Origin: Pseudevernia furfuracea
Lineage: Eukaryota; Ascomycota; Lecanoromycetes; Lecanorales; Parmeliaceae
Direction: 5' to 3'
Length of the DNA stretch: 64,000 bases
NCBI GenBank assembly: GCA_022315425.1
Contig: JAIUPT010000034.1
Location: 310,001 to 374,000 of the forward strand
The translations under genes were made by a program, and so were the position numbers. The notes under the pieces were generated by a model. That model had not been told where the DNA came from and ran no database searches. It worked only from the letters and a program-made list of their open reading frames with translations. Positions within the stretch are counted from its first letter, which is position 1. Each line of letters starts with the position of its first letter. Positions 11,181 to 23,690 of the stretch are shown here, in pieces.

Positions 11181-12781
11181 TTAATAACATATTAAAAATT
11201 TAATATTAAAATCTTACTGTTATAGAGTAGAATATGATATCGACGTCTTCGTTTTCTTATTTTAAATCGAGACGATAAAACTTTTTATATAAATAAATAA
11301 TAACTTGATTGTCGTTCTAATATATTATTAATATATTTTAATTATATTCGACGTTTTTAACTTATCGTTATCTCGAAGATCGAAACTTTATTAGAACGAT
11401 ATGCGCGAGAGCAATAATAAGACAATTTAGAAGATGTCTCGATTATAAATAAAATTAAATATATTTAAAATATATTTGATTAAGATAAAATTGATTAATA
11501 TATTAAATTTTGATATCAAAATCTAATACATTTAAATCATGTTAACAAGTTTTAACTTTATTTTAATAAATATATTCGAAATATATTAAAAATATAATAA
11601 GAGAGAAATATAGAATTTTTTTTTAAAGTTATTAAAATATAATACGAACGTATTAAAAACACATTATTAAAAAGTAAGAAGTAATTAAAATAACGATCGT
11701 AAATATATTAAAAAGTAATTTTTAATATAATCTACGCAGAAACAAGTAGATATAAGATATTAGTATATATAAAAGAATAGTGTAGGGCTGAGCTAAAAAA
11801 CCTTATATTTGTATGTGTAGCGGGCTGTAGCCAATGTAAACCTCGACAGATCTACGCTTTTTGATTAGACCCGCTTTGTCAGCCCGCTAGGCCTTTCGAG
11901 CGCCCTCATCAAAAAATTTGATGAGACCTTTTCGCAACTTCAATTATTTTATGCCCTCTGCATATAATTTCTTCAAACTTTCATTAATTATAAAACTCAA
12001 CTTGCGCATTTCAACGCTGCAAAAATTATCAAATTTGATCTATTATTGATAAAGTAAAGTAGAATTCAAATATCGCTGTCCGATCGCTTACTTCTTGACG
12101 AATGCGCGGCCTCGAAAAAATTTGTGCGTACAAGTCTTATATTTTGAATAACTTTTTACTTTTCTATTACTTTTTTGAGATTTTTTTTTTAATTGTGAAG
12201 ACTTATTTGCGCTATTCAGAGAATTAAGAATTTTTGAAATCGGTCTTATAGTTATTAATAGATTGTAAGTTGAAGATTTTTAGCGTTGACGAACTAGGTG
12301 TTCGATATATATTTTAGTAGTGAAATTTTTTTATATAGTGATAAATTGATAAAACGATTAAATTTGTAAATTTATAAATTGTAGAATTCGAATTCGAGTC
12401 ACGTCAAAAAAAATATAAAAAAATTAACTAAATTAAATTATAAATCGTATTATAATAATCTTAGAAAAAAAAGCAGAAAAAAAGCTATTTAAAATATTAA
12501 TCAAACTTAATATTTTCTAAAAGAGTTTTTTCTTTTTTTTACGACTTAAGTCTTAAGTTAATTTAGATTAATTTTAATATCGTAATACGAATTTAATTCG
12601 TGAGCCTATACTTGTTAATAAATAATAATAAATAATAATAAAATAGATATTAAAACATGTTAATAATAACTTATTTAATAATAAAAGAACTTTTAATAAG
12701 TTAAAAGTTAATTGAAGAAAAAAGAAAGAAAAGAGACGAAAAGAAAGTATTAAGTTATCACGCGTTAAAGAGAATTAGACT
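11181..12781. other. AT-rich repeat DNA with a less degraded island
   Basis: Mostly AT-rich with no ORF. An island at about 11,780–12,130 has near-normal GC. It contains inverted repeats: AGCGGGCTG (11,819) against CAGCCCGCT (11,880), and a palindrome CTCATCAAA / TTTGATGAG (about 11,906–11,926). It looks like the end of an unidentified transposon; I could not find its partner. Confidence 0.4.
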
Positions 12782-12899
12782 TACTCGGTTTTATTAGGAA
12801 GTACATTATTCCGAAAAGTGCATCACTTAGAATTAGAGCTCTACTTCACAAACCACCTCACAACTTCATATATATTATTCGATCACTCTTTTGCGACTA

Positions 12900-14252
12900 T
12901 TCGATAACTACTTGATGAAACTATTCAATGATTACTTAATAAGACTATTCGATCATTATTTGATAATCGAGGGCCCGAAGAGAATGAAATTAAAAACGAG
13001 GATTTCATATTCTTCTTTAAGCATATCTTCAGCAAAATCAAAGAATTTAGAAGAACTATCTAAAGAGATACGTCTAAATCTCGTAATTAACGAGTATAAA
13101 CAAGTCTTTTTAATCTATTATATGAGCTTCGAATTCATAAAGAAAAAGCGTAAGTCTTCTGCTAGATCAATTATAAAATAGTATAATCTTATTTATATTA
13201 TTCTCAAACGACGTATTATTAATAAGACTTAGTCTCATTAAGAGACTTATAAAAGCGAACAACGACTGAGTGACTTGAAGAAGAATACTCTGAAAGCATA
13301 AATCTTACAGATAACGAAGTGAGACTGATCATCAAGAATCTTTCAGATCAAGTTTATAACTTCTGAGCTTCTTATAAACAAGAAAGACTATCGTAAGCTA
13401 GGTTCTAACTAGGTTTCACGCTTTTTGAATCGTTATTCGAAGCTGCGAAGTCGCTTTTCTCAGTTATTAAATAAAGATCGTGCTGAGACTCATAATTCAG
13501 AAAAGCTAATGCGATGATTTCAGCTTGTGAAATCGATTATTTAGAAGTATAATATTCAGTAGAAAGATGTATATAATATGAACGAGAAAGGATTCGCAAT
13601 TGGGGCTATTAAAAGATTCAGAGTTGTTTGTCACAAATCTAACTTGCAGATATATAAAATTCAGAATAAAAATCGAGAGTAAGTGTTCTTGATTGAGTGT
13701 ATCTCAGCGAATAAAAGTCTTTTGAGACTATTTATTATCTTTAAAGAGAAGCGTCAAATGAAGACGTAATATAATGTCTTGAAGAACGAGAATTCTTATA
13801 TTGCTTTGAGCGAGAATGACTGAACAAACAATGTTTTAGACTTGAAGTGATTCGAGAAGTATGCTCAGATACTATTCTTTTATATATGATTTTGACTAAT
13901 TTTGACTAATTTCTTCAGATACTTTAAGTCACAAACTCGAAGAACTCTCAAGAGCAAATATCGACTTCTAATATTTGATGAACATGCATTTCATATCAAT
14001 AACAAAGTCATCATCTTTTATATCGACAATAACATTATTCTTCTATGTCTCTCTTCTCATTTCACTCATATTCTTCAGTCATTAAATGTTAACTTTTTTC
14101 AGCCCTTAACAACAGCGTATCATAAGCATCTAAAGAAGCACATTAATCTTGTCAGCGAAAAGAGTTATTTAATAAACAAATCAGACTTTATTATTTTGAT
14201 TCAAATAACGAGAAAGAATACTATAACGAAAAAGAACATCAAGTATTCTTAA
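12900..14252 (+). pseudogene. Fot1/pogo-like DDE transposase, RIP-inactivated
   Basis: Read through stops, the plus strand follows the pogo/Tigger/Fot1 transposase plan. A helix-turn-helix-type region (about 13,000–13,500, with a SRFLNRY segment) is followed by YNMNEKGF (normally YN-DE-GF, the first catalytic Asp region, about 13,575). A RE-VFLIECI segment comes next, then LLIFDEHAFH (second Asp region, about 13,960), HFTHILQSLNVNFF (normally PPHTSH-LQPLDV-F) and a final LKKH region. Stops are TAG/TAA at Gln and TGA at Trp positions. It is not functional. Confidence 0.8.
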
Positions 14253-14893
14253 GAAAAGAGTGACTTATTCTTAATTAAGTTATAAATTATACTTGATAGA
14301 GTGAGACTGAAGATATCAAAATCTTCGAAATCGTTATTCTCAGATATAACAGTTATAGCTTTTAATAACGATTCGATTTCTATGATCTTTACATCAAGAA
14401 ATGTAAAGCAAATGAATTAACTAGTTTAACGAATCAAGACTAAAGATTAAAATCTCGAACTTTCAAAAAAACTTGATAAGATATGTAGCTCTGCTTTGAT
14501 CTTCAGTATCTTATTCTAAAAAACGAATAATTAGCTTCTTAAGACGAAGCAAAGAAAAGAAGATAAGATTAAACGTGGATAACAACATTATGAGAAAGCA
14601 ATAATTATGAATCTCGACGTTATATAGTAACGAAAGAATAATCTAACTATAAAGCAACAGATAAAAGAAGACAAGCAATTCGAGTAACAATTTAGAATTA
14701 TATATCGTTTAAAACCTGAGATTTTTGAATAAAGAAGAGTTAAAAGTTTAGTCAAAAAAAAGATCACTGCATCACGCTCTATCTCGAGCTCATTAACATC
14801 TCTAATGCTTGATTTCTCGAAATTCTCGACGCCTTTAAAACAATAACAATCACAGCGAGAAGAGAGAGATAAGAGAGCTAAAAGAGCTAAAAG

Positions 14894-15078
14894 TGTTACG
14901 AGCGTACCTCGCATCCTTGACACACCTGCCTTGACACTTCCCCTTTAGGCTTAGCGTGTCTTGGCAGGTTCACTCCGCCATACATATATGGTCGTCCCTC
15001 CCAGTCCATAGTTGCTCCTTAGCTTGTTATCTTCGTTACATACTACACTACGGTTATCATCACAGTACGGTTCTTACA
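14894..15078 (+). repeat. Solo LTR, family A, with target duplication
   Basis: 185 bases starting TGTTACGAGCGTACC and ending GGTTCTTACA, in the same orientation as copies 1 and 2. A perfect 5-base duplication AAAAG flanks it (14,889–14,893 and 15,079–15,083). It sits inside the dead Fot1-like element, so it arrived later. Confidence 0.9.
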
Positions 15079-15379
15079 AAAAGAGTTAAAAGAACTGAGA
15101 GAGATGATAAAAGAAATAATAGAGTTGTTATAATAATAGAAGAAGTAAAAGAAGAGACTCGAATATCAACTCATAAAAGACTTATAATAGTCAAAAAACG
15201 ATGAAGTAGTTGTTGAAGATATTTATTTAATCTATTCATAAAATCCAGTCTCTTTCAACATGACTGTGTTAAGTTGTTATACAATTTTGATAGAATGTTA
15301 ATATTTTGATATTTCTCGGATTTATCGAATTTTAAAGTGATGCACTTCTCGAAATGATGCACTTCCTAGTGAAACCGAG

Positions 15380-15932
15380 TAGTGTGTAAAACGTTAAGCT
15401 TCTAAAAAGTTTTATATCAGCCGAGCTTTAGCCGATACTAGCTTACACCAGCCGAGTTTTAGCGCAAGGGTCTCCGAGCTACATCCTGGGGGGGGGGGGG
15501 AGGCACGGTATGTATACAGTAGAGTATTGCGGCAATTACTCCATTCCAGCGGTTTTTCATCCGAGCGAGCATGTGATGGACGAACATACCCGGAGCCCGC
15601 GAGCTTAAGTACTTGGTGCGTAGCACGATCCAAGTGTAAAACTCATCACTTCAGACGCATTCGGAATGCGCAAAGCCCAAAGGGGACATGCATGCGCCTG
15701 AAGTTCTGATGTCTGAACTATGCTTGATTGACGGATAAGTATGGCGATCTACGATGATGAAAATTTTAAAAAGTGAATAGAAATGTATCTGTAGCAGTAC
15801 AGTATCAACGGCTCAACGAGAGAAAAAAAATACGAACAGGGGTATCTCCAATCCCACTCAACGCCAAACATCCAATACGTAGATCCCCCCCCCCATTTTT
15901 TTCCTTCCACCTTTCTCTCCACTGCCGTCAGC
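15380..15932. other. Boundary between repeat block and gene island; 3' flank of wdr59
   Basis: GC rises to normal within about 50 bases of the right TIR. It contains a run of 12 G at about 15,490 and a short duplicated GCCGAG-TTTAGC motif near 15,420–15,465. No gene is supportable. The terminator of the minus-strand gene to the right should lie here. Confidence 0.5.
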
Positions 15933-18900
15933 TCACCTACTCATCTTCCTACCCTTGCCCCTACCCTCCGTTCTCGATCGCAGATTCCTTGCCAGACTCT
16001 CATAGGCCACGTCTTCCCGCCCCTGCTCCTTCCGTCCAAGCTGCTCTTGCTCATTGGCGCCTTCATCGCCTGTGACGGTGACTGCAGGACTGCCCGCCAG
16101 ACTTGCATCCTTGGATTGATCTTCTTCGCGCGCTGATTCCGACTCTGCCGCCGAGGGCGGGAGCGGCATGGTGGTGTAGTCGGTGCAGATGCAGCCGCAT
16201 CCCGAAGGGCACTGGTCGAAGGAGGCCTGGGAGAGGAGCTGGCGGCATGAAGCGTGCAGGACGTGGCCGCAGTTTGGGCACGGCGAAGAAAGACCGCGGA
16301 TGCAGGTGTTGCAGAGCAGACAGAGAGGAGCCGGTGGTAGCTTTGAGCAGGCTTGGCAGCGGCGGGAGGGTGTTTGAGAGGGCAAGAGCAGCTTCGAGCA
16401 GTAAGGGCAGTGGTCTCTGAAGACTGGATTCGAGTTTTCCGTAGTGTAGCCCGAGTTGAGGAGATTTGCGCCTGCTATGGCGCTGAATGGGATTGTGCCT
16501 TTCGGAGCGAATACTAAAGGGGCCGATGTGTCTGGTTGCAATGGACGATTATGATTTAGTATCTCGGCTCTAGCGATGGGCATATCCCAGATGTAGAGTA
16601 GGTGCGCGTATGCCTCTCTGTATGCACGGTAGCGCCATTCGTTCCTCGGATCCAGCAAAGGAACGTTCGCATAGCCCTCGTTGTGGAATTGGTCTTGGTT
16701 CCTCAGTTTGGTCTTGAAAACAGGCTTCTTCGGTATGGCAACGACATCCTCCTCTGTATCTGAGATAGACAACGAAAGGGAGGATTTAGGGTCTTCCGCG
16801 ATGGTGGATGATCTACCAAAAAGGCCAGACGTATTCCAAGTACCCGCAGAAGCAGGATTTCCGAGGTAGCTCCCGACTGGACTTGAACGCTTCTTGGGAT
16901 ACGAGTTGGGCGGGGAGGAAGCTGCGGAACCAAACGAGAAAGGACGAGAGAAAGCCGCGAATGCGCTGAGATTCGAGTTTGAGCGCTGCGTATTGCGGTT
17001 ATGTTCCGGTGAGGTAGACAGGCTTGTTGACTGTGAATTCTTATATTCAGGGCTTGTACGAGAACGCTTGTAATGGGATGGAGGCGTGCCACTTGTAGAA
17101 AGGTCACTCAATGGGCCGACAGAGGAGCTTGCAGAATGTGGTCCGCTAACCAGTTTCTGAGGGTCGTTTTGGATAGACAGTCCCGAAGGCAAAAGTAGTC
17201 TAAAATGGTTTCTTGCGACTTCTTCGGATGGGTAGTAATCATTCGCGAAACTTCGATAACCCTGTGAAGTACGATCTGGACTGAGTCCGAAATTGCTTCT
17301 TCTAATACTCTTGGTGAAGCTTCGCGGTTCATCAAGGATACTTGCAAGCATCGCCAGCATCTGTACATCCGCCAACTGTTCGAAATGTCGGAATCTGCGC
17401 TAGTCAACGTCTGATAAAAGCCATGTCCAAAAGTGCAGCTTACAACGAGTCTACAAACCACCGTCTTCCCAGTGGATGCTTGCCCCACTTCACAGATCCT
17501 CGCAGTCTCGGCTGCTTGTCCTCTTGTGCCGCATCGAACGATAGGTCGATTGCGCTGTCCCTTGGCTTGAGGCGGGACGCCGCACGACGTGCAGTTACCA
17601 CGACAGGTGCGTCGCTCCCAGGGATGACCTTCGTTTCGAGGGGCACCTCCTCTTGGATGATCAGCTCGATGAATGACCAAACGTCGGCGAGATTTAGATC
17701 TCCGCTTTCTCTGGCGATGCGTGAATTGTGAGTACAGCCACTGGATCCGTCATGGATAGTATACGCCTTAGCAAGATGCTTCTTTGCTGGGAGGACTTGC
17801 GTAAGATCGTAAATTGCAACATAGTTGCCGAATGTCGTCATCGTGGACTTGGCAAGTCCAGTTTCGCCGCTTAACTTCTGCGAGCCATCAACAGGTGGGC
17901 CTTGATGGGCCTCGACCATGCCACCGCGCCATACCATACTTGGCATAAAATGATGGCGAGGTAAGCCCATATTATCTGATGATGATGATGATGATGATGA
18001 GCTGGACGAGAATGCAGAGGAGTATTCCTGGTCGGAGTCGCCGCTCTCAATAGTCTCGAGCGTTGACGCTCCTCGCTTTTGCCGAGCCGAATCATTGTGA
18101 AGTCGGCCAAAGTCCTCAAAAATTGTCTTGCGGCTCCCGGATGATCGGTCACTAGTCTTAATACTCAATTCCAGTAGGGAGGATTCTTTTTCCTGTTTTG
18201 GCGGGAAGAAGCAGACCAAGCGTCCATCCTCCGCCCAGAGTGCTCCACAGGCTTTGGGTAGTGGGACGTTGTATCGAGCGTTCGAGACAGCAATCATCGG
18301 GTCACTTGCTTCCATACTTTCAATTTGTTCTCCTACGTACCTACCGAGGCCTTCATCCTCCTCATCACTGGAGCTCAAGTCTAAGTCTTGGGTAGATTCA
18401 AGATCTACGCTCTCTTGGCGCTTCTTCAACCAAAGCAGGCTTTCTTCAACATTTCGTTCGCCTAAAAGGTACCGTAGTATGGCTTCCAACGAACTTCTTT
18501 GCTGAGACATGAAGCTGGAAGCAATCGATCTGGCGTCCATATAGATCTGGGCAGTTGTTTCGTCGCTGAGGGATGCCGTTTGTTCAAGGGCGAGAGAGGG
18601 CGCCGCACTCGGATAGTTGGTCGGAAAATCGATACGAGCCTTGAGGTATGTGGAGCTCTTCTCGGGTCCCCATGGCCCAGAGAGAGAGACCTGGATTCTG
18701 CGACGGTGAATGTCGATCTGATACATGTAGAATCAGCATTGATCAGTTGGCAAATCGCTGGGACGATGCTTCATACATCCTCGAACTTGACTTTTGCAAA
18801 TTTGTCTCCCACGTGAGTGATCTCTTCTGCCAAAGATTCGAAAACATCCCAGGTTGAATCTGTCTTCAAACTCGGCGGAAAAAGTGAAGAGACGCTCTGC

Positions 18901-20282
18901 TGCATTTCAGACGGGGAAGGCTCGCGTTTCCCAATTTTGACACCTCGCATCCACGAAATTGGATCCATCTCTTTTGAATCCCCCGTTTTCTTTCCAATCA
19001 TTGGACTCATGAGCCCTCCATTTCCATAACCTCCAATGAAGGGGACAGGGGCTCTGCTCATACCAATAGTAGGCGCAGATTCCATTCCGAGAGCTCCAAC
19101 GCTATTGAAAGGGCCATCGCCTCCTGGCGTGTTTGTCTCAGTCCTCGATGGATCTTGGCGAAAGGTTTTGTAGACCGCATTCTTCCGGGTAATGTTCATC
19201 CTTCCCGTCACCTGCATACCTTTCTTATACCCGACGCTACGCAGGATTTCCTTATCCACGTTCTGCAAGCGCAAAATGCGATCCGTACCCCAAGAAACAA
19301 GCTGAAATTCTCGATCGTCAATTCCCTCTGTGGCACTGCCCCTGGGTCTCCACAGGAATTCCTTGACTTGGTCATCGTGACCATCGAACCTGTGTACTGC
19401 GGTCGCTGTATGCTCGACATCTTTGACCCCATCAATGCGGCGGTCATAGAGATGGAGATCATGGTCTCCTCGTTGCGGCATTGCTAGAAGACCAAAATCG
19501 AATGGAGTATGTCGTGCTCTCCAAACTGGAAACGGTGTGTGCAAAACACGATCCGGCTCATCTTTGTCTTTCGTAAAGTTCCAGAACTTTATAGTTCTGT
19601 CTAATGAGCAGGTCACAAGATTGTCGGCCTCGAATCTGCTCCAATCTACTCCGTAGATTTTCGTAGCATGGGCTTCGATTGACCGCAGTGGGTAGGCGCC
19701 TTTTCGATCATCCCAGACGCGAAGAAATTTGTCATGGGAGGAGGCCAAAATGTGAGGATTTTGCCTATTCCACTTGACTTGGGTTGCACCAGCAAACCAA
19801 TCGCAAAATGTCATTGCAGGCCTGGACGGATGGCGAAGGTCCCAGCAGTGGACAAAGCTGTCGACTGCGCAGGTTGCAAGAATGTCAGGATAGTGAGCAG
19901 AGAAGTTGATGTCTGTGATAGCACGTGAATGTCCATGTAAGACATGCTCGACCGAAGACCGAGCATTGGCCAACGCCAGATTCCACACCAGGGCTTTCTG
20001 GTTCGACGTACTGACAACCCAGTAGTCCCGGGCCGCAAACGGAGACCACTGGACATCGGCTACTTCCCATGGTGTATGATGGGCGAGGTGTCGGGGCGGA
20101 GACCAGGGCGAGTCGAGGTCGATAATGTGTAGACCTTGGCGCGAGGCCAGAACCACGTCTCTACCGCATGGCGAGATAGAAGCAGACCCAACGGGCTTGT
20201 CCAAGTGGAACGAGCCATCTTGACCGAACGTTGGGCTGTCGAACGCTGATGCTAGGCCCTTGGGTTCTTTGAGTTCAGTCAT
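15933..20282 (-). CDS. mtc5: WDR59/Mtc5 (Sea3) homologue, SEA/GATOR2 complex subunit
   Basis: Three exons: 20,282–18,777, 18,717–17,444 and 17,394–15,933, coding about 1,413 residues. The introns are 59 bases (GTATGA...CAG) and 49 bases (GTAAGC...CAG), and both keep frame. Residues about 30–290 are WD40 repeats, with an early ISPCGRDV-LAS block and an LVTCSLDRTIKFWN block. An RWD domain spans about 478–610 across intron 1. A HFEQLADVQMLAML segment opens exon 3, and a C-terminal zinc/RING-like domain lies at about 1,255–1,330 with many CxxC pairs and a GHVLHASC motif. This is the full family plan. In yeast Mtc5 belongs to the vacuolar SEA complex, which tunes TORC1 signalling on amino-acid supply. 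A poly-Ser tract encoded by a GAT repeat (minus strand, about 17,977–18,000) is a low-complexity insert. The first ATG in frame is at 20,282; an upstream GTG is not credible. It is divergent from ubc13. Confidence 0.93.
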
Positions 20283-20793
20283 ACTGATATTGCGTTTTCC
20301 CGGTAGAGCCAGGACGGCCTTCACCGGCAGGCTACGGCCATGGTAGTATAGAGAAAGTTAGAGCTAGGAGCTTGTACTTTACGAACCGAGTCATAAACAA
20401 GAGGTGGTATTTTTCAAGGCATAGGAGACGGAAGAGGAAGAACATGCTAACAGAATACAAAGGCCCCCCCCCAAAACCATCGATGCACCAGGTGTTACAA
20501 GTGCAATTGGGGGAATAGAGTTTTTTTTTATCCACCTTCAAAGCGAATTTCCATCATGATTGTAACGGATAAAGAGGAGGATGAAGTGAGGCGACGATTG
20601 AGTGACCAGACGCAATTGAAAAGCGCTAAGCGCATTCATTTTAGCGGCTTGGAACCAGATGCCAAGAAATCTCTCGTAGCCTCACCAGCGACTCAGCACA
20701 TGACCGACGGGTCCAACTCCGAAGCTTTTGCTTGTAGTGTTGTTACACGACTGGTAGTCCATTTTGAAAAGAAAGCAGACCTTTGTAGCCATT
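20283..20793. promoter_or_regulatory. Shared intergenic promoter region of wdr59 and ubc13
   Basis: 511 bases between two divergent start codons, so both promoters must lie here. It contains a C9 run near 20,463–20,471 and a T9 run near 20,521–20,529. No TATA box or binding site is clear enough to name. Confidence 0.6.
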
Positions 20794-21419
20794 ATGGCTG
20801 CTCTACCAAAGCGAATAGTCAAGGAGACGGAGCGCCTTATGGCAGAACCGCATGTCTCCCACGCTCACTCCCAAACAACTCAATTACACAGCAGGCTGAC
20901 CATTTTGAATGCTAGTGTCCCTGGTATCAGCGCTGTTCCCCACGAAGAAAACCTCAGATACTTTGACGTTAAAATCCACGGCCCTTCTCAGTCACCATAT
21001 GAAGGTCAGTCTGAACACACCTCGGGGCGACGGATCACCGCAGTGGCTCATGGTTCTCAGCGGGCATCTTCAAACTTGAGCTCTTTCTACCAGACGACTA
21101 TCCTATGACTCCCCCCAAGATCAGGTTTCTCACCAAGATCTACCACCCAAATATCGACAAGCTGGGCCGCATCTGTTTAGATGTCCTGAAGAGTTCGCTG
21201 CAACCTTCCTCGCCAGGTCATCGGCTATAGCTAACGAGAACAGGCAATTGGTCCCCAGCCCTCCAAATTCGCACCATTCTCCTCTCAATCCAAGCCCTGC
21301 TTGGTGCACCAAACCCAGATGATCCATTAGCGAATGATGTGGCACAACGATGGAAGGAGGATGAGCCTGCCGCTATACAGACGGCAAGAGAATGGACTCG
21401 CCAGTATGCAAAGGCTTGA
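20794..21419 (+). CDS. ubc13: Ubiquitin-conjugating enzyme E2 Ubc13
   Basis: Four exons: 20,794–20,849, 20,916–21,004, 21,061–21,192 and 21,244–21,419, giving 150 residues, the usual length. It partners an Mms2-type variant E2 to build Lys63-linked ubiquitin chains in DNA damage tolerance. Visible family marks are the N-terminal ALPKRI, then GISAVPHEEN, GPSQSPYE, the HPN triad at 77–79, catalytic Cys87 in GRICLDVL, and QALLGAPNPDDPLA. Intron 1 (66 bases) has the non-canonical donor GCATGT with acceptor CTAG; only this removal restores the family sequence. Introns 2 and 3 are 56 and 51 bases with GT–AG ends. Intron 2 gives Ala at position 49, where relatives I know have Gly or Asp. Divergent from wdr59. 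Confidence 0.95.
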
Positions 21420-21940
21420 GGGAAGAGTCCTTGTTGGGATTCATAGACATTAGGATGGCGTGATGAGTTGATATGAGGCTATGGCGTTCAGCGCTCTATG
21501 TAGACGCTTTTACTTGCTTGATGCGTATCTACTGTGGTATCCATTCTCTGTAAAACATGGGACCGTGCATAAAAAAATTAAATTCTCGATGCAAGCCGCC
21601 GTCTCTCATTCCGCATTGTTTTCTGCATCCTCATTTTGCTATAAACCTGCCCCCTTTTTGTCTGTTGCTAGAAAAAACGCTCTGAGCTCTATGCTCAACA
21701 CTCCTCCTGTCCTGTAACATAGCTTGGTTGTCTGTATTGATATACTGAAGGAGTTCTGCCGGATCTGCATGTTAATTCACAGAGACATTGCCTCCGTCAC
21801 AACACTATTATAATGAATCCCCCTTAGCAAAGCTACCCGCTATCACTATCGACTAAGCTTTCAACCAAAACAAATCACAACCAATGACATCCATCTAAAC
21901 GGGCACATCGCCGGTCAACATCCACCTAAACAGACACACC
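21420..21940. other. Intergenic region, no gene seen
   Basis: The 3' flank of ubc13 and upstream region of the next gene. A short direct repeat, with a CAACATCCACCTAAAC-like segment seen twice at about 21,890–21,930, sits just before the next start codon. No conserved ORF. Confidence 0.5.
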
Positions 21941-22984
21941 ATGGGTATAGCACCTATGGGTACCCGCTATCGGGATCACCACAAGATGATCAAAGCAATC
22001 GAAAAGTGCTCTCTCCAAGCGACATTTGGTCCCGAACTCACATCCACCGGAGAGTTGTTGCTGAAGAGATCGGATGTTTCTTCAGCAGTTGTTACCCTCA
22101 AAGCAAGTCATGACAGTACTATCAATCCCCTCGAAAAGCGCACGCTTTTGAACAAGATCCCTCTCTTTTCAACTAAACCTCATATTAATGCCGGCCTCTT
22201 ACCGACTGATCTAAACAATGAAGATAACAATAGCCCTTCTAACCTCGCTACGAATGATGGTGGTATGCCCGTTGTTTTGACCAATCAGGATGGCAATATC
22301 CCTCGCGAATGGTCCAACGGCGGTAGTATGCGCGCCATTTCAACCCACGAGGATGGGATGACTCCCTTCCGGCAGAGCGACTTCCTTGGGCGGGTACCCT
22401 TAGAGGACTGGGGCCAGAGGGTAAGCTACCATGCATACACTTCTTTATCCACCAACCAGCTTCGCTAACAGTCTCCCTATTGTTAGGTCGAAGAACTTCG
22501 CCAATTGACCGGCACGCAGGGAATCTATCGCGACATCCATGACTTATCTTACTCGAATCACAAGCATCCAAACCACGACCGTCTCTGGGACTCAAAGAAC
22601 CTTTTCTGCATCGACTGTACCAAAGATACCATGAAGAGATGCGAAACTTGTGGGAGATCCTGTTGTTTCTGGTCCATATGCACGGAGATAGCCAACGCAC
22701 CTAAAGCTGGGACCCTGCCACAGGAACGAGTCACGGCAACCCAGTGGCTGACGAGGATCGCCAGCCTCATGTCTTGCGGCATCGACGAACCCACATTCTT
22801 GGCATGCTCTCGGTGTGGGAATGTTCTGTGCCCGAAGTGCACTAGTATTTGTGAGATATGCGATGCCCTTTCTTGCCCTGACTGTTGCGGCCGCTGCCCT
22901 ATCTGCCAGGTCCCTAAATGCGTCCGTTGCGAACCTGTCAGAGATGAGCAATGCTCGTACCACCATGGCCCGCCCGCGATCTGA
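21941..22984 (+). CDS. Hypothetical cysteine-rich protein
   Basis: Two exons, 21,941–22,420 and 22,487–22,984, joined by a 66-base intron (GTAAGC...TTAG with a GCTAAC branch point), giving 325 residues. The N-terminal half is low in motifs and rich in Asn, Ser, Thr and Gly. The C-terminal third has many CxxC pairs: CIDC, CETC, CSRC, CPKC, CEIC, CPDC, CPIC and CVRC, suggesting a multi-zinc ribbon or treble-clef fold. I do not recognise the family. Downstream sequence in another frame (about 22,945–23,093) still looks coding and contains CQDCRDNLW, so the true 3' end may use another intron, or a one-base frameshift may have truncated the gene. Confidence 0.55.
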
Positions 22985-23690
22985 ATGGGAGCGTACTATC
23001 AATGTTGTTGGTTTGAAGAGGGAATTGTGCCAAGACTGTCGAGACAATTTATGGCGTGTCTCTACGTCTCCCAAACGATCCGAGTGGCTTTAGGACAACG
23101 GATTGAACAGATGGAAGAGAACTTTGTTGATGGTTTGAGGAGACAGAAGGCAACGTTTCAATTTGATAGAGAGTGTTGCTCTAAGACTTCGAGATCAAGT
23201 CGGGTGTAACTCAGTGACGTTGCCCTTGTTCAGCAGCAACTAGATGGTCAATGCAAAGAGACTCGACACATTTCATGGTCTTGATACCCTTAACAATTAG
23301 ATTACAGGGCTCCGAGTGAGACAGCATCCTTCGTTCAGTAGAGAAGATCCCATGAGATTCGTCCAACATCCACATCCGATGATCCAGACCAGGATGGTTT
23401 CTCTGTTCAGCTGTCATCGGCCCCCAAATACTGCCACCTATCTAGACATATAAGCCTTAGTTTTCTCTTCGATAAGCAATTCTCATCCAACATTCATATC
23501 CGTAGGCCTCAAGAGAATAGATGGTACAGCAAGAATGCGGAGAAATCCCCTACTCGCGCCTCGCTTCACTTCAGCCCTATATTCACGTGACCCACACTAG
23601 CCGCCTTAATCGCCAACACCATCATCGAAAAGTCCAGCAGCACATCATCCCTCTCTTCAATAAACAGGCTACGCATCATCGACCGCCATC
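22985..23690. other. Intergenic region; possible lost C-terminus of the Cys-rich gene, then rpl24 promoter
   Basis: The first 110 bases look coding in a frame shifted from the preceding gene. The rest, about 600 bases, holds no supported ORF and must include the rpl24 promoter and 5' leader. Confidence 0.5.

Larger units (their letters stand above)
12784..15379 (+). mobile_element. RIP-degraded Fot1/pogo-type DNA transposon with TIRs and TA duplication
   Basis: Terminal inverted repeats of about 46 bases: left 12,784–12,829 beginning CTCGGTTTTATTAGGAAGT, right 15,334–15,379, whose complement begins CTCGGTTTCACTAGGAAGT. Each TIR contains the subterminal motif AAGTGCATCA. TA dinucleotides flank both ends (12,782–12,783 and 15,380–15,381), the Tc1/mariner/pogo target site. 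The total is about 2.6 kb, including a 185-base solo LTR with its duplication inserted later at 14,894. A DDE-type transposase pseudogene lies inside on the plus strand. Confidence 0.85.
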
